Assembly: GCF_009662475.1 (NCBI RefSeq)
Contig: NZ_CP045571.1
Coordinates: forward strand, 2,912,501-2,976,500
Source of the DNA: Acidithiobacillus thiooxidans ATCC 19377
GTDB lineage: Bacteria; Pseudomonadota; Gammaproteobacteria; Acidithiobacillales; Acidithiobacillaceae
DNA: 64,000 nt
Direction: 5' to 3'
A program made the translations under genes and the position numbers. The notes beneath the pieces were generated by a model. The model was not told the DNA's origin. It ran no database searches and saw nothing but the letters and a program-made list of their open reading frames with translations. Shown piece after piece: positions 36,672-45,013 of this stretch; position 1 is the stretch's first letter, and each line of letters begins with the position of its first letter.

Positions 36672-38051
36672 TTAGAGCATGTCCTGCGGCCGCACCTGCG
36701 CGTCGAAGTCTTCTCCCGAGAGGAAACCCAACTGAATCACCGCATCCCGGAGTGTACAGTGATTGCGGTGGGCGTGCTGGGCCACGGCCGCCGCGCGCTC
36801 ATAACCCATCACGGGGGTCAGGGAAGTCACCAGCATCAAGGATTTTTCCATGTTTTCCTGCAAGCGTTCATTAACCGGCTCCAGCCCCTGCAGACAATGC
36901 TCGGCAAAAGACCGGGCCGCATCCCCCAGCAGCTCGATGGACTGCAGGATATTGAAGGCAATCAGCGGCTTGTAAACATTCAGCTCAAAATTTCCCTGGG
37001 ATGCGGCGAAGGCAATGGCCGCGTCATTTCCATAAACCTGCACGCAAACCATGGTCAACGCCTCAGCCTGGGTGGGGTTCACCTTGCCGGGCATAATGGA
37101 AGACCCCGGTTCATTTTCAGGAAGCTGCAGTTCGCCCAGACCCGCCCGGGGGCCGGATGCCATCCAGCGAATATCGTTGGCTATTTTCAGCAAGGACATG
37201 GCAACCAGGCGCAGACTGCTGCTCAGTTGCTGGAGGGCTTCATGGCCCGCCAGCGCCGCGAAAAAATTGGCTGCCGGATGAAAAGGCAAGCCCAGTTCAG
37301 CATGCATGTGCGCACAAGCCTGTCTGGCGAAATCTGGATGACAGTTGAGACCCGTGCCCACCGCCGTAGCCCCCAAAGCCAGTCCGTACAGTCCGGGCAA
37401 AGCCTGCTCAATGGCCTGAATCCCCATCTGCAACTGCGCCTGGTACCCGGAAAATTCCTGACCCAGGGTCAGCGGAACAGCATCCATCAGATGCGTGCGT
37501 CCGACCTTGATCAGTGCCGCAAATTGCTGGCTTTTAGCCGCCAGCAGGCTTTCCAGATGGATCAGCGCGGGCAGCAGATTTTGCTGCGCCGCCAATGCGG
37601 CGGCAATATGCATGGCCGCCGGAAAAGTATCATTGGAAGACTGACCAAGATTCACATGATCGTTGGGATGCACGGGGTTTTTCGTGCCCCGGACCTGACC
37701 AGCCAGTTCGTTGGCGCGATTGGCAATCACTTCATTGACATTCATATTGCTCTGGGTGCCGCTACCCGTCTGCCAGACCCGCAGCGGAAACTGTTCATCC
37801 CAGCGTCCATCGATGATTTCGCTGGCGGCAAGCTGAATATAATCGGCAATATCCTTACCCAAAAGGCCCAATTCGTGGTTGATCTGAGCAGCAGCACGCT
37901 TGATTCTGGCCAGGGCATAAATGACCGCCATGGGCATCCGTTCGCTGCCGATGGCAAAGTAATTCAGGGAGCGTTGGGTTTGCGCCCCCCACAGTGCGGT
38001 ATCTTCCACCTCCACCAGACCCATGCTGTCTTTTTCCTGACGCATGCTCAA
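36672..38051 (-). CDS. fumC: Fumarate hydratase, class II
   Basis: Iron-independent fumarase of 459 residues. Landmarks are KDSMGLVEVEDTALWGAQTQ at the N-terminus, the SGTQSNMNVNEV site, HPNDHVNLGQSSND, TVVGTGLN-like ATAVGTGLNCHP, and the signature loop GSSIMPGKVNPTQAEAL. It overlaps the upstream pepF gene by 4 bases. Being free of iron-sulfur, it suits aerobic or oxidative growth. Confidence 0.96.
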   Translation of the reverse strand: MSMRQEKDSMGLVEVEDTALWGAQTQRSLNYFAIGSERMPMAVIYALARIKRAAAQINHELGLLGKDIADYIQLAASEIIDGRWDEQFPLRVWQTGSGTQSNMNVNEVIANRANELAGQVRGTKNPVHPNDHVNLGQSSNDTFPAAMHIAAALAAQQNLLPALIHLESLLAAKSQQFAALIKVGRTHLMDAVPLTLGQEFSGYQAQLQMGIQAIEQALPGLYGLALGATAVGTGLNCHPDFARQACAHMHAELGLPFHPAANFFAALAGHEALQQLSSSLRLVAMSLLKIANDIRWMASGPRAGLGELQLPENEPGSSIMPGKVNPTQAEALTMVCVQVYGNDAAIAFAASQGNFELNVYKPLIAFNILQSIELLGDAARSFAEHCLQGLEPVNERLQENMEKSLMLVTSLTPVMGYERAAAVAQHAHRNHCTLRDAVIQLGFLSGEDFDAQVRPQDML

Positions 38052-39844
38052 CGGACTCCGGCCAGGGATTCCGCCTCATCCACCATACTGGCAAGATAAT
38101 CCAGGGCTTTTGACCACAAATCCGGATCTTCCAGATTGACACCCGTTTCTGCCACCACCTCGGCAGGCGTTTTGCTGCCCCCAAGTTTCAACATGGCGAC
38201 ATATCCCGGCACAAAACCCTGGGGATTTTCCCGATAACGCTGAATTAAAGCCAAAGTCAGCAATTCACCAAAAGCATAAGCGTACACATAGCCGGGAGAG
38301 CCGATAAAATGCGGGATATAACTCCACCACCAGCGGTATCCGGGACTGAACTGGATACTGTCGGCAAACTGCTCGGTCTGGGTTTGCATCCACAGCTCTG
38401 CGAGCCTTTCCTTGCTGAGTTCGCCCTCGCTGCGACGGGCATTGTGCATCACCACCTCAAAGCGATGCATGGCCATCTGTCGGAATACCGTGGCAAAGGT
38501 GTCCTCAATTTTGCCGCAGAGCAAGGTCAGACGTTGCTGCGGGTCCTGCTCCTCGCGCATCAGCCGTTCAAAAGTCAGCATTTCTCCGAACACCGAGGCT
38601 GTTTCCGCTGTAGTCAGCGGCGTATCGGCATTCAGATAGCCCTGCTCACGCGCCAGATACTGATGGATGCCGTGCCCGAGTTCGTGGGCCACGGTCATCA
38701 CGTCGCGCACCGTACCGGTATAATTGACCATCAGGTAAGGATGTACGTCAGGAGTCACCGGATGAGCAAAAGCCCCACCCCGTTTACCGGGTGCCAGAGC
38801 CGCATCAATCCAGTGTTCGTCAAAAAAACGTTGACCGATGGCACCCAGCTCCGGCGAAAAATCATGGACCGCCGCCAGCACAATACGCTGACATTCCGCC
38901 CAGTCGTAACACCGCGCTGCACTGGAGATGGGCGCATAGCGGTCATAGTCCATCAGCGGCGCTACCCTCAGCAGTTTGGCCTTGAGTCGATAATAGCGGG
39001 CCACCAGAGCGTAGCGGGACACCACGGCCGCCTCCAGGGCCTCGACCATGCTGTCGGAAATTTCGTTACTCAGATTGCGCTCACTGAGCCAATGGGGATA
39101 AGAACGCAGTCGGTCGTCCAGGGCCTTATCGGCCAGAATGGCATTAAAACAGGTGGTCAAAGTGTGCAGGCGGCTTTCCAGTCCCGTACTCAGGGATTCT
39201 GCCGCATCATGACGCAATGTCCGGTCAGGATTGGACAGCAGGGTCAGCACTTCCTGCTCGGTCATGGCCTTACCGCGCAGATTGAAACGCATCTCTGTCA
39301 GCGTTTCGTCAAAAAGGCGCTCCCAGAGTGCCCGACCAGTTACCCGCTTTTCCGAAAGAATCTGTTCTTCGCTCTCACTGCGCAAGTGACTGCGATATTG
39401 CCGCCAGTTGCGAAGCAGATGCGCCCAGTGGGCGAGAGCGGGATCCTGAAGTAACTGTTCAGCACGATTCTCATCGACTGCATTCCAGGCAATATCAAAA
39501 AATATCAACTGATTGCTGACTTGAGTCGCGGCTTCTTCATAAGCCTGCAACGCCGCCCCATACGCGGGCTGGTCGGCATGGGTGACATAACTCAGATAAC
39601 GAAAAGTCCCTACCCGACCCAACCGTTGACGAATGGCCTCCAGACTTTGCATGGCTGTGGCCAGGGCAGCCGCATCCAGATCGCCCAAACCCGGTCGATA
39701 CTGCCGGGCAAAATCTTCTGCTGCGCTGCTGGCCCAAAGCATATCGGCTTCCAGGCGCGGATCATCCGAACCCGCATAAAGGTCCTGTAAACGCCAGTGA
39801 ATACTTTCAGCGCCGGTTGTTGTCGATTGCACTGCTTTTACCAT
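38048..39844 (-). CDS. pepF: Oligoendopeptidase F family zinc peptidase (M3B)
   Basis: Cytoplasmic metallopeptidase of 598 residues cleaving short peptides. The zinc motif HELGHGIHQYLAREQG, with the family's further Glu in TAETASVFGEM, is clear, and the N-terminal helical region (HWRLQDLYAGSDDPRLEADM) is typical. No signal peptide is seen. It overlaps fumC by 4 bases and follows a DUF1841 gene by about 30 bases, in divergent-free tandem order. Confidence 0.92.
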   Translation of the reverse strand: MVKAVQSTTTGAESIHWRLQDLYAGSDDPRLEADMLWASSAAEDFARQYRPGLGDLDAAALATAMQSLEAIRQRLGRVGTFRYLSYVTHADQPAYGAALQAYEEAATQVSNQLIFFDIAWNAVDENRAEQLLQDPALAHWAHLLRNWRQYRSHLRSESEEQILSEKRVTGRALWERLFDETLTEMRFNLRGKAMTEQEVLTLLSNPDRTLRHDAAESLSTGLESRLHTLTTCFNAILADKALDDRLRSYPHWLSERNLSNEISDSMVEALEAAVVSRYALVARYYRLKAKLLRVAPLMDYDRYAPISSAARCYDWAECQRIVLAAVHDFSPELGAIGQRFFDEHWIDAALAPGKRGGAFAHPVTPDVHPYLMVNYTGTVRDVMTVAHELGHGIHQYLAREQGYLNADTPLTTAETASVFGEMLTFERLMREEQDPQQRLTLLCGKIEDTFATVFRQMAMHRFEVVMHNARRSEGELSKERLAELWMQTQTEQFADSIQFSPGYRWWWSYIPHFIGSPGYVYAYAFGELLTLALIQRYRENPQGFVPGYVAMLKLGGSKTPAEVVAETGVNLEDPDLWSKALDYLASMVDEAESLAGVR

Positions 39845-39876
39845 GAATTTTCTCCCAAATGCCCCTCAGGGCCGTA

Positions 39877-40320
39877 TCAAGCCGGATCTGGCAACGCCAG
39901 TCCGCGCCGCACACAAGCCAGCAGGGTACCCATATCCGGAGGCCTTCCCGCCCTTTGTGCCTGCCACATCATCTCGCCCATACAGTCAACAAAAAGATGT
40001 TCGGCATCATGTTCACCCCGTTTTTCGCAGGCGGTCGCGTAAAGATGGACGATACCCTGTGGCTGATTCATTGCCAACATTTCTGCCAGCCCCACATGAA
40101 GAGACATATGCAGAAAGGGATTGCTTTGCCCCTGTTCAGGGGAAAAGTCCTGGTACAATCCTCGTTCGGCATCTTCCAGCAAGGGCTGATACTCGGGGTG
40201 ATCCAGAATAGCGGCCACAATCCTGGTCTGCACGCCTTCGAGGGGCCGCCCCTCGCGAAAAGCTTGCCAACTGTCCAGAAATACCTGCCGATATGTTTCT
40301 CGTTTACTGCCATAAAGCAT
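39877..40320 (-). CDS. DUF1841 family protein
   Basis: Small acidic protein of 147 residues, beginning MLYGSKRETYRQVFLDSWQA and containing LDHPEYQPLLED, SPEQGQSNPFLHMSLHVGLA and a C-terminal HDAEHLFVDCMGEMMWQAQR. These are the DUF1841 landmarks; no function is known. The open frame extends to 40362, but the ATG at 40320 fits the family start. Confidence 0.85.
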   Translation of the reverse strand: MLYGSKRETYRQVFLDSWQAFREGRPLEGVQTRIVAAILDHPEYQPLLEDAERGLYQDFSPEQGQSNPFLHMSLHVGLAEMLAMNQPQGIVHLYATACEKRGEHDAEHLFVDCMGEMMWQAQRAGRPPDMGTLLACVRRGLALPDPA

Positions 40321-40413
40321 AATAATTAGCCTGCAAAAGCCTCGTTGACGATGATAGGGCACATTGACATGGGTAGGAAAGGGACGCTTTTTGTGGTAAA
40401 TAAGGCAAGTCTT

Positions 40414-40431
40414 AACAAAGCTTGCTTTGTT
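40414..40431. promoter_or_regulatory. Perfect palindrome upstream of the DUF1641-like gene
   Basis: AACAAAGC-TT-GCTTTGTT, 51 bases before the start codon. It may be an operator or a small hairpin in the leader; no T-run follows immediately. Confidence 0.45.
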
Positions 40432-40481
40432 CTATTAAAAGCACTTATCACAGCATTATTTCAGCGGGAGATTAGCGCAAC

Positions 40482-42185
40482 ATGGCCAACGCGAATACAG
40501 TACCAGCAGCAGTAGTAAGTCTCAACGAACGCCAGTGGGAAGGGCTCGGAAAAGTCGGCGAAGCCGCCCTGCAGGTGCAAAACATGCTGCAGATGCTGCG
40601 CGACGTCCTGAATGAGCTCCCTCAGGCCATCGACACAGACAAATTGATGGAAACCATGCAGCCCTACATGGAAAAACTGCAGGGCATTTCCGAATCCCTG
40701 CAATCTTTCGTCAAGGGCAACTCCGATGAAGAACCGCTGGATCGCCTGCGTGCGCTCATCAATGACGCCCAGCAGGCCGAACTGGACAAAACCCTCAAGG
40801 AAGTCCTGCAACTTCTCGGCAATCTGCAACGCTCCGGATTTTTCAGCTCCATGGCCGCCCTCAGCGCCGAGTTGAAGTGCCCCATCATCGGTGAAAATCC
40901 CGAAGAAATGATCCAGAAAATCCATAGCAGTACGGCCACCATCCAGTACTGGCTAGAAAGCGCCAAGCAGGGTGTAAGCGTTGTTGGCAACATGGTTGGT
41001 CAACTGGACCTGCCGGATCGTCTTGATGAAATCCAGGAAATGGCCGACCAGTGGATTCAGATGGCCAAGCGTGCTCAGCGCCTGATTCAGGGTGATGCTC
41101 CCGATCTGCAGACCCGTCTGAGCGGCATGCTCGACATGGCGGAAATTTTGGGCGGGCAGATGAATATTGCCATTGGCACCCTGCGCGACACCATGCCTGA
41201 AGTTCTGGAAAGCGCCAATATGGGCAATGCGCTGGCCAGCATCGGTTCGGGCGGCAACCGCTGGATGCAGGTGGCCATGCGCGTCAAGCATCTAACCCAG
41301 GGTGACGGCTCCGTGGACATGGTCAGTCGGGTTGAAGGTCTGCTGGATCAGGTAGAACATCTGGCCGGTTATGCGGCCAGTGCCGGATTTTTTGTGCAGG
41401 CGGGTAAAGATGGCCTTGGTGCCGTTAAAGGCATCATCTCCGACCTCGATCTTCCGGACAAACTGGATGATATTGCCGAAGAGGCCGAAAAATGGCTGAA
41501 AATTGCCATGCGCGCCAAAGATCTAGCCCAGGGTGATGCAGACAGCCTTGCCGATCGCGTAGGCTCACTGCTCAAAGTGGCCGAAACAGTAGGGGGTTCC
41601 CTGCAGGCTGCCGCCAAGGCCCTGGAGGCCAAGGGCATCCGTCTGGAAGAAATCCTGACCCCGCGCGGCGATCTGAATATTGCCTTCGGTACCGGTGCAG
41701 ATTTTGTTGCCGAACTGTGGCATGACGGCACCATCCAGCACATTGGCAGCACCATCAGTCAGGGTGCCCTGATCTGGATGGAAATTGCCCAGATTGGTGC
41801 CAAAGCACTCAAGGGGGATGCAGAAAGCATCAACCATCGGATTAAGGGGATTGTTCAGGGCCTCCATGATGCCCATCTGATCGACATGTTACCTGAAGTA
41901 TTTGCCTTGGTCGGCAACCTGCAGAAGGCCGGTCTGGTTGGCAAAATCAACATGGTCATGAGCAAGGTTGTGCCCATGATCCCCTCTGATGAAGTGTTTG
42001 CAGGAGGCGTTGACAAGGCTGTCAAGGCGCTGGAACTGACCAAAACCGAAATGCAGAATGAAGCCAACAAGGGTGGCGGTATTTTTGGCCTGATGAAAAT
42101 CGTCTTCGCTAAGGACACCCAGTACCTGCTCAAATTCTTCATTCGTTTTGCGACGATTTTCATGAAGTCACTGAAAGCCAGCTAA
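40482..42185 (+). CDS. DUF1641-like protein with four internal repeats
   Basis: Protein of 567 residues, predicted almost entirely alpha-helical and soluble. Repeat units centre on a W-(I/M/L)-x-x-A-x-x-x-x-x-L-x-x-GD motif at residues about 191, 261, 338 and 432 (WIQMAKRAQRLIQGD, WMQVAMRVKHLTQGD, WLKIAMRAKDLAQGD, WMEIAQIGAKALKGD), often preceded by DLPDKLDEI-like segments. I read the short repeats as DUF1641-like, a domain that occurs in the hypothetical protein of sulfur-oxidizing sHdr clusters (from memory). It is longer than usual members. The gene stands alone with a strong terminator. A GGGAG site lies 13 bases before the ATG. Confidence 0.65.
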   Translation: MANANTVPAAVVSLNERQWEGLGKVGEAALQVQNMLQMLRDVLNELPQAIDTDKLMETMQPYMEKLQGISESLQSFVKGNSDEEPLDRLRALINDAQQAELDKTLKEVLQLLGNLQRSGFFSSMAALSAELKCPIIGENPEEMIQKIHSSTATIQYWLESAKQGVSVVGNMVGQLDLPDRLDEIQEMADQWIQMAKRAQRLIQGDAPDLQTRLSGMLDMAEILGGQMNIAIGTLRDTMPEVLESANMGNALASIGSGGNRWMQVAMRVKHLTQGDGSVDMVSRVEGLLDQVEHLAGYAASAGFFVQAGKDGLGAVKGIISDLDLPDKLDDIAEEAEKWLKIAMRAKDLAQGDADSLADRVGSLLKVAETVGGSLQAAAKALEAKGIRLEEILTPRGDLNIAFGTGADFVAELWHDGTIQHIGSTISQGALIWMEIAQIGAKALKGDAESINHRIKGIVQGLHDAHLIDMLPEVFALVGNLQKAGLVGKINMVMSKVVPMIPSDEVFAGGVDKAVKALELTKTEMQNEANKGGGIFGLMKIVFAKDTQYLLKFFIRFATIFMKSLKAS

Positions 42186-42209
42186 GTATTTCATCATTCT
42201 GGCTTCATG

Positions 42210-42243
42210 AAAGCCCCGGTCTGTTGTCAGATCGGGGCTTTTT
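42210..42243. terminator. Strong terminator after the DUF1641-like gene
   Basis: AAAGCCCCG and CGGGGCTTT arms, extended by GTCTG-TTGT-CAGAT, followed by a T-run (plus strand). The opposing esterase gene ends 6 bases away, and the stem would also fold in its transcript. Confidence 0.9.
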
Positions 42244-42248
42244 AATGA

Positions 42249-43151
42249 TTATGGATGGATGCGCTGATCGTGACCCTCCTTGATGAAAGCCACCACATCG
42301 TCCAGCACCGGGGCCATCCAGCGTAATGGCTTGGCAAAAGCGCCAATCAAGGTTTCGTGGTTTACACCGCGATACATTTTCAACTCGACACTGACCCCCG
42401 CCTTTTTCAGCATGGCCGCCAATACTTCAGTATTCACTTTCGGATTCACCAGATTGTCATGCACTGCAGCCCCTAAAAAAGTTCGGGGAATATCCGCATT
42501 ATTGGCAAAATCAATCGGCATACTATTGGGGGGATAATCCGGGTAGAAAAATATGGGACGGACCGGTTTATAAGTAATTGGATAAAAATTGTAGGGTCCC
42601 GCCAATCCTATCCAGCCACTAAAAATATCCGGCTTGAGTCCCACTGCCTGCAGCCAGCGCGGATCCATCACCAACATGGCGGCATTATAGGCCCCTGCAC
42701 TATGGCCCATGATATAAAAATCCCGGATATTGCCACCGAAAGCGGCGATGTGCTGATAAGTCCAGGCTACAGCACGTGCATTATCCTTTAAAAAAGCAGG
42801 ATAACGTACCTGTGGATAAATGCAATAATTGGGTATGACCACCACCAAACCACGGGCTGCCAGGGCTTCCCCTACAAACTTGTATTCTTGCCGGTTGCCG
42901 CTATCCCAGGCACCGCCGTAAATAAACAGCACCACGGGATAGCCTCCCGCCGGTTCAGGATAACCATCCCTGGCAACGGGTTCATATACATCCAGATGTC
43001 CGCGTGCCTGATGCTGATAACGAATACCCTGAGTGACCTTATAGGTATTTGTCGGGGTAAGACGATTGATAATTTGTAGCGGAGAACAGGCGGAAAGAAC
43101 GCCCGTCATCCCGGCAATGAATAATTTGCTCATTCTCACAGCTAAGGACAT
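42249..43151 (-). CDS. Alpha/beta-hydrolase lipoprotein (esterase-like)
   Basis: Secreted hydrolase of 300 residues. A lipoprotein signal with lipobox LSAC lies at MSKLFIAGMTGVLSACSPLQ, where the second Met (43133) is an equally good start. The hydrolase core shows an oxyanion-hole motif FIYGGAWDSGN (Tyr replacing the usual His of HGG), nucleophile Ser in YIMGHSAGAYNAAM, and a catalytic His in YRGVNHETLIG. It resembles carboxylesterase/BD-FAE hydrolases. The substrate is unknown. It lies next to an exported truncated-hemoglobin gene on the same strand. Confidence 0.82.
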   Translation of the reverse strand: MSLAVRMSKLFIAGMTGVLSACSPLQIINRLTPTNTYKVTQGIRYQHQARGHLDVYEPVARDGYPEPAGGYPVVLFIYGGAWDSGNRQEYKFVGEALAARGLVVVIPNYCIYPQVRYPAFLKDNARAVAWTYQHIAAFGGNIRDFYIMGHSAGAYNAAMLVMDPRWLQAVGLKPDIFSGWIGLAGPYNFYPITYKPVRPIFFYPDYPPNSMPIDFANNADIPRTFLGAAVHDNLVNPKVNTEVLAAMLKKAGVSVELKMYRGVNHETLIGAFAKPLRWMAPVLDDVVAFIKEGHDQRIHP

Positions 43152-43234
43152 GATTGGTCATCCACAGAAAATACCGACAATTTAAAAGTAAACCCAGTCT
43201 TCAGGACCTGAATGAATAACCAATCTCTCGTGTG

Positions 43235-43729
43235 TTAACCCAACGGACCATTGGCCGTAACAATTTGTGGTTCCATGGCTGCCAGTTGCGCCAAAAGATA
43301 GTTCTGCGCCGGTTTGGCAATATCACGCTGATCCATCGCCTTGATCATATCCTGTGCCAGATAATTGAATGCTGCTGTGGTAACGTGCAAGCCTTTGTGT
43401 GCTGCAGTCATCGTCGGGCCAGTGTAGGTACAGGGTCCGCCCACCACTTCGCAAACCTGTTGCGTCAGATTATATTTCAGGGCCTTGATGTTGGTATGAG
43501 CAAAATAATAATTAATATGGGGATCTGCCGCCACATAACCAACAAACGTATTAATGAGCGCTTTAACTCCGGACTTGCCACCAAAAGCATCAATATGATT
43601 TTGAATCGGCATTTTGATATCTGCCCGCTGCACCGATGCAGCACTCGGAGCGGCCTGAGCCAAAGGCGCCACGAGGCTCACCGCCAATCCTGCCATCAAC
43701 ACTGCAACTCCTGATCTAAAATATTTCAT
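43235..43729 (-). CDS. Exported group 1 truncated hemoglobin
   Basis: Haem protein of 164 residues. A signal peptide (MKYFRSGVAVLMAGLAVSLV, then APLAQAA) precedes the globin domain: IQNHIDAFGGKSGVKALINTFVGYV, PHINYYFAHTNI and the HKGLHVTTAAFNYLAQDMIK block with the expected proximal His (sequences outlined). Most truncated hemoglobins are cytoplasmic, so export is unusual; it could bind oxygen or nitric oxide in the periplasm. Two cysteines (CEVVGGPC) could form a disulfide. Neighbours are an esterase-like lipoprotein and a small membrane protein. Confidence 0.82.
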   Translation of the reverse strand: MKYFRSGVAVLMAGLAVSLVAPLAQAAPSAASVQRADIKMPIQNHIDAFGGKSGVKALINTFVGYVAADPHINYYFAHTNIKALKYNLTQQVCEVVGGPCTYTGPTMTAAHKGLHVTTAAFNYLAQDMIKAMDQRDIAKPAQNYLLAQLAAMEPQIVTANGPLG

Positions 43730-43919
43730 TAAATTCTCCTTAACACCGTTTTCAGATTCAACAGGGAGGCAACAGCCTCAACATAGATGAATACGTATTT
43801 TTTGTGCAGACGGATGCAGCAGGATTTTTTGCATCCAGGTCAGTATATTCCACGTAATCATCGCCGTGACATAAATATGACTATCTGGCCTGAAAAAACC
43901 ACCAGAATAGGGAGCATTG

Positions 43920-44291
43920 GTGAAAAAGATAATTTTGAGTTTTGTATTTATATGGTTTTTTATCGGCAGCCTGGCACATTTTATCTTTACAGGCAGCGAA
44001 GCAAAAATAATTCCGGACTATATCCCCTGGCATATAGCCGATGTTTATGTGAGCGGTTTTCTTGAAATGCTCGGCGCCTTGGGGTTGCTATCAAAAAAGA
44101 CCAGGCCCTATGCCGGGTTTGGTCTTTTTTGTTTAACCATTGCCGTGACACCGGCCAATGTTTATATGGCAATGCATACATCAATATACCCAGATATAGC
44201 TCCCTGGATACTCAATGCCCGGCTCGTTTTTCAACTCATTTTTTTGTGGATGATCAGTTGGTCCAGCGAAATAAGATGGCGTCTTCACTAG
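43920..44291 (+). CDS. DoxX-like small membrane protein
   Basis: Protein of about 123 residues with four hydrophobic helices (MVKKIILSFVFIWFFIGSLA; FLEMLGALGLLS; GFGLFCLTIAVTPANVYMAM; RLVFQLIFLWMISWSS). The loop IIPDYIPWHIADVYVSGFLE and PANVYMAMHTS motif are typical of DoxX-like family members, whose roles are mostly unknown, although some accompany thiosulfate or quinone metabolism. It starts at GTG 43920, or TTG 43917 in frame. It is divergent from the globin gene. Confidence 0.7.
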   Translation: MKKIILSFVFIWFFIGSLAHFIFTGSEAKIIPDYIPWHIADVYVSGFLEMLGALGLLSKKTRPYAGFGLFCLTIAVTPANVYMAMHTSIYPDIAPWILNARLVFQLIFLWMISWSSEIRWRLH

Positions 44292-44323
44292 CAGGGTGCG
44301 CAGGGAGCCATCCTGAAATATCC

Positions 44324-44890
44324 TTAACCGTGCTGCTGCCACCACTCCCGCGCTTTTTCAGCCGCCGTTTTTGCCGCAGCGGGATCAGTCAGCCATGCCT
44401 TGGCAAGGTCAATCAACTGATTATTATCCTGCGCCCAAACAGCTCCACCTGCGGCCAGCAATCCTTGACGTAACGCATTATCCGGCATTTTTGGACCCAG
44501 AATCAGCGGGCAGCCATCGGCAATGGGTTTGGCAAGGTCCACAGCTCCACCCATCAGCGTACCTCCGGGCACACAAAAATCGGCGCAGGGATAAAAGGCA
44601 TCGCGAACATCGACTGTTTCTACGAAATACACCCGCGTCTTCAGTGGTACATAACTGGTAAACAGGCGGCTGTGGCGAATAGTCTGGAGATGATACTTGA
44701 TCGCGTCGCGGTATACTGGTTCATAACGCTCTTCACGATCTGGGGCAAGAATCATGATGCCCATTTTCACCCGCATCAGGGACAGAAAAATTCCGTAGGC
44801 TTCGGCGTCCTCGCCTTCGTGCAAGTTGGGAAAATACACCACGCAGCGTCCCCGATCCCGATATTCCTTAAAGCGTTCGCACCATTCCAT
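44324..44890 (-). CDS. WaaA-like glycosyltransferase, C-terminal domain only
   Basis: Protein of 188 residues matching the C-terminal half of Kdo-transferase/GT-B proteins: an MIMILAPDREERYEPVYRDA region, the loop VYFVETVDVRDAFYPCADFC, and a nucleotide-sugar binding GTLMGGAVDLAKPIADGCPL. The N-terminal acceptor domain, about 200 residues in true WaaA, is missing. It has a good start (ATG 44890 with AAGGAG upstream), so it looks like a standing gene rather than fresh debris. It lies before glgA on the opposite strand. It may be a relic or a specialised partner. Confidence 0.65.
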   Translation of the reverse strand: MEWCERFKEYRDRGRCVVYFPNLHEGEDAEAYGIFLSLMRVKMGIMILAPDREERYEPVYRDAIKYHLQTIRHSRLFTSYVPLKTRVYFVETVDVRDAFYPCADFCVPGGTLMGGAVDLAKPIADGCPLILGPKMPDNALRQGLLAAGGAVWAQDNNQLIDLAKAWLTDPAAAKTAAEKAREWWQQHG

Positions 44891-45013
44891 ACTACGCACT
44901 CCTTACCTGCAGATTTATGTATTGGAGGATCATAGGCGACCTGAAGCCATCATTCAAAAAGTGTTTTGTGATATGTTAGCAACAAGTCACTCACTGAAGA
45001 ACCTGAAACCTCT

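Noticed and set aside
36663-38099. 478-codon frame opposite fumC
   Set aside because: Shadow frame; fumC is clear on the other strand.
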